Assembly (NCBI GenBank): GCA_040755715.1
Contig: JBFLXN010000112.1
Span: 1-9,260, forward strand
Source: JBFLXN01 sp040755715 [NCBI: Candidatus Edwardsbacteria bacterium]
GTDB taxonomy: Bacteria; Edwardsbacteria; AC1; JBFLXN01
Direction: 5' to 3'
DNA length: 9,260 nucleotides
Below the pieces are notes generated by a model, which worked only from the letters and a program-made list of their open reading frames with translations, was not told where the DNA came from and made no database searches. This document shows, one piece after another, positions 6,325-9,260 of this stretch. The position numbers and the translations under genes are program-made. How positions within the stretch are numbered: the stretch's first letter is position 1; the number at the start of each line of letters is the position of its first letter.

Positions 6325-8492
6325 GAACCCCGCATCCAAGATTTATATTCGGCAGAGAGACCGAGATAGAGAAAATAAAGAAACTCATTGACGATGAAGT
6401 TACATTTCTTTTATTCGCCGAGACAGGCGTAGGCAAGACACACCTTATCAGGCATACTGTTAAGCCATTTTTAGATGGTAAATCCGAAAAGATTTTTGGG
6501 ATAGACAGAGATGGCAAATTAAACGGCAGGTGCTATTATGATATTTCATCTCTTAGAATGACAGAGTCAAGAAAGGTTTTTAATAATTTAGAAAGATACC
6601 TAACCACCACATACAATATTCCTGTTTTGCCAGAGAATATGAGAGCGGGGCTGGATGCTGGTGGCTGGACAATCAGAATAAAGCAGATACTGAAAACGAT
6701 TCGCTACAACAATCAGTCGTTTTATTTAATATACGACCAGATGGAGACAATGAATCCATCACTTGTAAATATCTTTCGCGAGTGGCTACAATACGCTCTT
6801 TTTATATTCGCTACCACACCGACAAGGTATCCTCAACGGCTTGAGAATTTTTATCAGGAGATTGGTTATCAAAAAGTAATTGCATGCCCGTTGACTACAA
6901 AAGAAGCGATTGATTTTTATGACGCATATTGTGTGCAGATTGGTTTAACCCGTGAAAAAATAGGTGATAAACTCTATCAGTTTGCGAGAACAAAAATTTT
7001 GAGCCAGATATTTGGAGTGCCACAGGCGATTGTGGCGATGATAGTTCGGCTAAAACATTTATCGCCACTCAACAAAGTGAACATAAGAACAATAGAAAAT
7101 CACGAGTCAGGTGTGTTAGAGCGGGACATAACGATGGCAATTTTTATTTTGATATTCTGTTTTGTTGCTATGCGGTTTTTAACGATGCGAACTTTTGAGC
7201 GATGGATTTACGCTGTTTTTGCGATACTATCTATGGGCGGAATGTATTCATATCGGCTTGTAGGTAGACGATTTACTCTGAAAGAGGAAAACGAGTTGCC
7301 TATCAACCGGGCAGAATCACAAATCCTGTTTCCTTTGCGTAGATTTTACATTTTAATCCATATTATCGCCAGTATCTTGCTTTTGAATGTTCTATTATCA
7401 ACATTTTTAATCAAGACAACATTACCAGCAATACTCATCTGCGGATTTTTTTCTATCTTACCTGATATTGACATAGAGACATCCACGATAAGTAGGGTGG
7501 TCAAGTGGTCAAGTGGTCAAGTGATAAAGTGTTTGAACTTTATAGGTCTTCACTCTACCACTCTACCACTCTACCACTTATCCACTGCCCCATCCTGGCT
7601 TGAGAGCCACTGGGGACACAGGACATATTGCCACAGTGTCTGGGCAGTTTTATTTACAGCAATTATGACACTGCCATTATCTCTTACTGACTGGCGATTA
7701 ACATTCGGTGCTGTCTGTGGAGTGCTCGGACATATTTTTTACGATGCACTTTCGCCATCAGGTGTTAAATTGTGTTATCCAGCGAGGCACAGTTATGTCT
7801 GCCCGGGTCCAAAAAGTATGCGAATACCCAACGGCTCCAAAAGAGAACTCATATTTGCCTCTTGCTTCTTGCTTCCTGCCTCTTGCTTCTTTTTTTACAT
7901 TGCCTCTATCGGCTGGGGAAGAGTGTATCTCAATCTCACAGGCGACCCGAATGCACTTGCACGGGAAGTTGCCAGATACATCAATAACAACAATGTTATA
8001 GTCAGCATAAACGGTATGTGGCGTGTCTCATTAAGACCCGCTGTGCAAGAGCGATTTAATGTAGTTGCTGTAATGGGCGATGAGATGTTCGCAGAACAAA
8101 ACGGGAAACTGTATCGGCTATCACCCAATTTTCTGTTTTCAGCGATTTCAGTCAGCAAAGGCAAAATAGAGGTTGGCGATAAAGTTTCAACTTCTGCACG
8201 GACAATAGAGATTAAAGAAAAATCATTTGACGAATTTTACGAACAGATACCAACGAACTCTGTTGTATCAGGCAGGATTTCAGGTGTTGCATATGAGACA
8301 GCGTTAGGCAAGTTTGCACCCCGCGAAGCGGTAGAGGAGTTCTCGGCAGTCCAGATGTTGCCGTCGGGCAAAGATAAGGTTGAGATAGTTCTGGCATATG
8401 CGACTAACGAATATCTCAAGCAATTGCTTGGCGAGGGTGTCTGGATTGACTGGGGCGTTCTGACGATAGCGACAAGAAGGCGAAATACATAG
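6321..8492 (+). CDS. AAA+ ATPase fused to YdjM/DUF457-like membrane hydrolase domain
   Basis: The 723-residue protein has three parts. Residues 7-260 are an ORC/AAA_16-like P-loop ATPase: FGRE at 10-13, Walker A AETGVGKTH (33-41), Walker B FYLIYDQME (134-142), sensor-1-like FATTPTR (163-169) and GVPQAI (232-237). Residues 270-530 hold about seven membrane segments (near 270-287, 294-313, 345-364, 366-382, 436-453, 459-477, 509-530). Within them lie YdjM/DUF457-type metal-hydrolase motifs: LPDID (380-384), HWGHRTYCHS (430-439) and GHIFYDALSPSGV (470-482). Residues 531-723 are soluble, probably extracytoplasmic, and unrecognised. One continuous frame makes this a true fusion. Array-encoded insertions occupy the loop at 393-423 and the helix at 511-526. 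The start overlaps the preceding stop (ATGA). The TAG stop lies in a 10-bp array. Confidence 0.75.
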   Translation: MRTPHPRFIFGRETEIEKIKKLIDDEVTFLLFAETGVGKTHLIRHTVKPFLDGKSEKIFGIDRDGKLNGRCYYDISSLRMTESRKVFNNLERYLTTTYNIPVLPENMRAGLDAGGWTIRIKQILKTIRYNNQSFYLIYDQMETMNPSLVNIFREWLQYALFIFATTPTRYPQRLENFYQEIGYQKVIACPLTTKEAIDFYDAYCVQIGLTREKIGDKLYQFARTKILSQIFGVPQAIVAMIVRLKHLSPLNKVNIRTIENHESGVLERDITMAIFILIFCFVAMRFLTMRTFERWIYAVFAILSMGGMYSYRLVGRRFTLKEENELPINRAESQILFPLRRFYILIHIIASILLLNVLLSTFLIKTTLPAILICGFFSILPDIDIETSTISRVVKWSSGQVIKCLNFIGLHSTTLPLYHLSTAPSWLESHWGHRTYCHSVWAVLFTAIMTLPLSLTDWRLTFGAVCGVLGHIFYDALSPSGVKLCYPARHSYVCPGPKSMRIPNGSKRELIFASCFLLPASCFFFYIASIGWGRVYLNLTGDPNALAREVARYINNNNVIVSINGMWRVSLRPAVQERFNVVAVMGDEMFAEQNGKLYRLSPNFLFSAISVSKGKIEVGDKVSTSARTIEIKEKSFDEFYEQIPTNSVVSGRISGVAYETALGKFAPREAVEEFSAVQMLPSGKDKVEIVLAYATNEYLKQLLGEGVWIDWGVLTIATRRRNT
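7497..7590 (+). repeat. Paired inverted 8-bp arrays in the DUF457 loop
   Basis: The left arm is GTGGTCAA three times, then GTGATAAA, GTG (7497-7531). The right arm is CACTCTAC three times, then CACTTATC, CACTGCCC (7551-7590). Reverse-complementing the right arm gives GTGGTAGA units and a GATAAGTG variant, mirroring the left arm including its variant unit. The spacer is 19 bp. It encodes the VVKWSSGQV to TLPLYHLST loop between the PDID and GHRxxxHS motifs. Confidence 0.9.
7855..7896 (+). repeat. 7-bp TTGCTTC array encoding a membrane helix
   Basis: Units TTGCCTC, TTGCTTC, TTGCTTC, CTGCCTC, TTGCTTC, TTTTTTT. The same unit family occurs at 1891-1932 and 4485-4526. It encodes FASCFLLPASCFFF, the core of the last membrane segment. 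No purine arm is visible nearby. Confidence 0.85.
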
Positions 8493-8580
8493 AAACACAT
8501 AGAAATACATAGAAACTGATTGTAACGCCAAATTTCTATAAGTTTCGTGAGCGAAGCGAACATATTTCTATAAGTTTCAG
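8487..8580 (+). repeat. 10-bp array plus 15-bp direct repeats at gene junction
   Basis: The left arm is ACATAGAAAC, ACATAGAAAT, ACATAGAAAC (8487-8516). The right side carries ATTTCTATAAGTTTC twice (8532-8546 and 8564-8578), separated by a 17-bp spacer GTGAGCGAAGCGAACAT. The ATAGAAA and TTTCTAT cores are complementary, so a large hairpin can form. The array supplies the TAG stop of the upstream fusion gene (8490-8492) and fills the whole 94-bp gap before the RadA-like gene, whose ATG 8587 lacks a Shine-Dalgarno sequence. It could serve as a terminator-like or translation-control structure, but there is no T-run. Confidence 0.8.
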
Positions 8581-8586
8581 TTTAAT

Positions 8587-9260
8587 ATGTTTAACCGATT
8601 TATCTGTATAGCGTGTGGAACAAAATTACAGGGGAATGATTTTTCCTGTCCGAAGTGTCATAATACAACTTCAATCATTCCGCTACCGCCTGAGATGTGG
8701 GAATACGATAGAGATGATGGGAAAAAAACAGCGACCTATTTACCAGTGGGCTGGAGTTCATTTGATAAAGCACTTGGCGGCGGACTTGCGAGGTCTTCTA
8801 TGACAACGCTATGTGGTGATGAGGGTATCGGCAAGTCTACTCTTTCTTTACAGATTGGCGATGCGGTTGCACAGCAGGGTAAATCCGTATTTTATGTAAA
8901 TACAGAAGAGCACAAAGATGTCCTTGTAAAAAGAGCCCAACGGCTGAAAACGACTTCGCAAAACCTTGTTATTGAGGCAGGCAAGACCTGGCAGAAGTTT
9001 ATTAACGAATTGAATATGTTCAGAAAGCGTCCTGATTTAATTATAGTTGATTCACTATCCCGTTTTTCTGATGAAGAAGAAAAAGCAAGACCGGATACAC
9101 TTCCTCAAATCAAACGATGCGGGATGCAACTTTTACAATTAGCGAAAGTGTCTGACTGGGCGGTTTTGACTGATGTTCATACTACAAAAGGCGGTGTGAT
9201 GGCAGGGCATAAAGGGCTCGGCTATGATAGTGATGTCAATTTGTATTTAGAGAAAGATGT
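8587..9260 (+). CDS. RadA/Sms-like RecA-fold ATPase with zinc ribbon (3' end outside window)
   Basis: The frame is open to the right edge, with 224 residues visible. Residues 7-24 form a C4 zinc ribbon (CIAC, CPKC). The RecA core follows: a GWSSFDKALGGGL lead-in (55-67), Walker A GDEGIGKST (77-85), a YVNTEEHKDV segment (103-112) at the RadA SGEES position, Walker B LIIVDSLSRF (151-160), and a C-terminal stretch near VHTTKGGVMAG that matches the RadA HVTKxGxIAGP region. RadA drives branch migration in recombination and in natural transformation. The KNRFG motif region and Lon-like domain, if present, are off-window. The family also includes KaiC-like and DnaB-like proteins, but the ribbon plus the TTKGG region favour RadA. 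No in-frame alternative start exists between the upstream TGA (8548-8550) and ATG 8587. Confidence 0.8.
   Translation, partial: MFNRFICIACGTKLQGNDFSCPKCHNTTSIIPLPPEMWEYDRDDGKKTATYLPVGWSSFDKALGGGLARSSMTTLCGDEGIGKSTLSLQIGDAVAQQGKSVFYVNTEEHKDVLVKRAQRLKTTSQNLVIEAGKTWQKFINELNMFRKRPDLIIVDSLSRFSDEEEKARPDTLPQIKRCGMQLLQLAKVSDWAVLTDVHTTKGGVMAGHKGLGYDSDVNLYLEKD

Noticed and set aside
7708-8001. Other-frame open stretches within the fusion gene
   Set aside because: They exist because the TTGCTTC array is stop-free in all frames. The AAA+/DUF457 frame carries the recognisable motifs.
8237-8563. Minus-strand open frame of 108 codons
   Set aside because: It is antisense to the C-terminal domain of the fusion gene and crosses the repeat array, with no recognisable protein features.

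Overview
The window is AT-rich bacterial DNA with every credible gene on the + strand. A Wza-like polysaccharide-export protein and a probable lipoprotein suggest a diderm (Gram-negative-type) bacterium. The many unrecognised genes and the abundance of short-period tandem arrays inside genes suggest a poorly sampled lineage. I cannot name the phylum from sequence alone.

Left part (1-1231). The right end of an IS21-family insertion sequence (istB, then short terminal repeats, ending near 712) sits inside a diguanylate cyclase gene. Only the C-terminal half of the GGDEF domain remains (713-1054). A 177-bp noncoding stretch follows, holding two direct-repeat pairs and a perfect 8-bp inverted repeat. 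It probably contains the leader and promoter of the next operon.

Main part (1232-8492). This is a tightly packed, translationally coupled gene string: a phage replication-protein-O-like winged-helix protein; an exported protein of unknown function; a single-pass membrane protein with a cytoplasmic CPKC knuckle; a 63-residue helical protein; a helix-hairpin-helix plus polysaccharide-export (Wza/SLBB) protein; a basic-N-terminus lipoprotein; a 68-residue basic protein; a 40-residue zinc ribbon; a secreted SNase-like nuclease; a 54-residue protein; and a 723-residue fusion of an AAA+ ATPase with a YdjM/DUF457-type membrane hydrolase domain. Many junctions are ATGA or GTGA overlaps. The right edge (8587 onward) enters a RadA/Sms-like RecA-fold ATPase with an N-terminal C4 zinc ribbon. 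Replication-O-like, RadA-like, HhH, SNase and membrane-ATPase genes together suggest an integrated accessory element handling DNA replication or transfer across the envelope. That is inference, not demonstrated.

The most striking signal cuts across the genes. At least eight loci carry short tandem arrays of 7-bp or 8-bp period (one of 10 bp). Several are built as paired arms, a purine-biased array followed by its imperfect reverse complement, so they can fold as hairpins. They lie in frame inside genes and supply signal peptides, membrane segments or loops. At four places the one degenerate unit falls exactly where a consensus unit would create an in-frame stop. This suggests the arrays are translated and filtered by selection, and may represent an undescribed class of genic repeat element.
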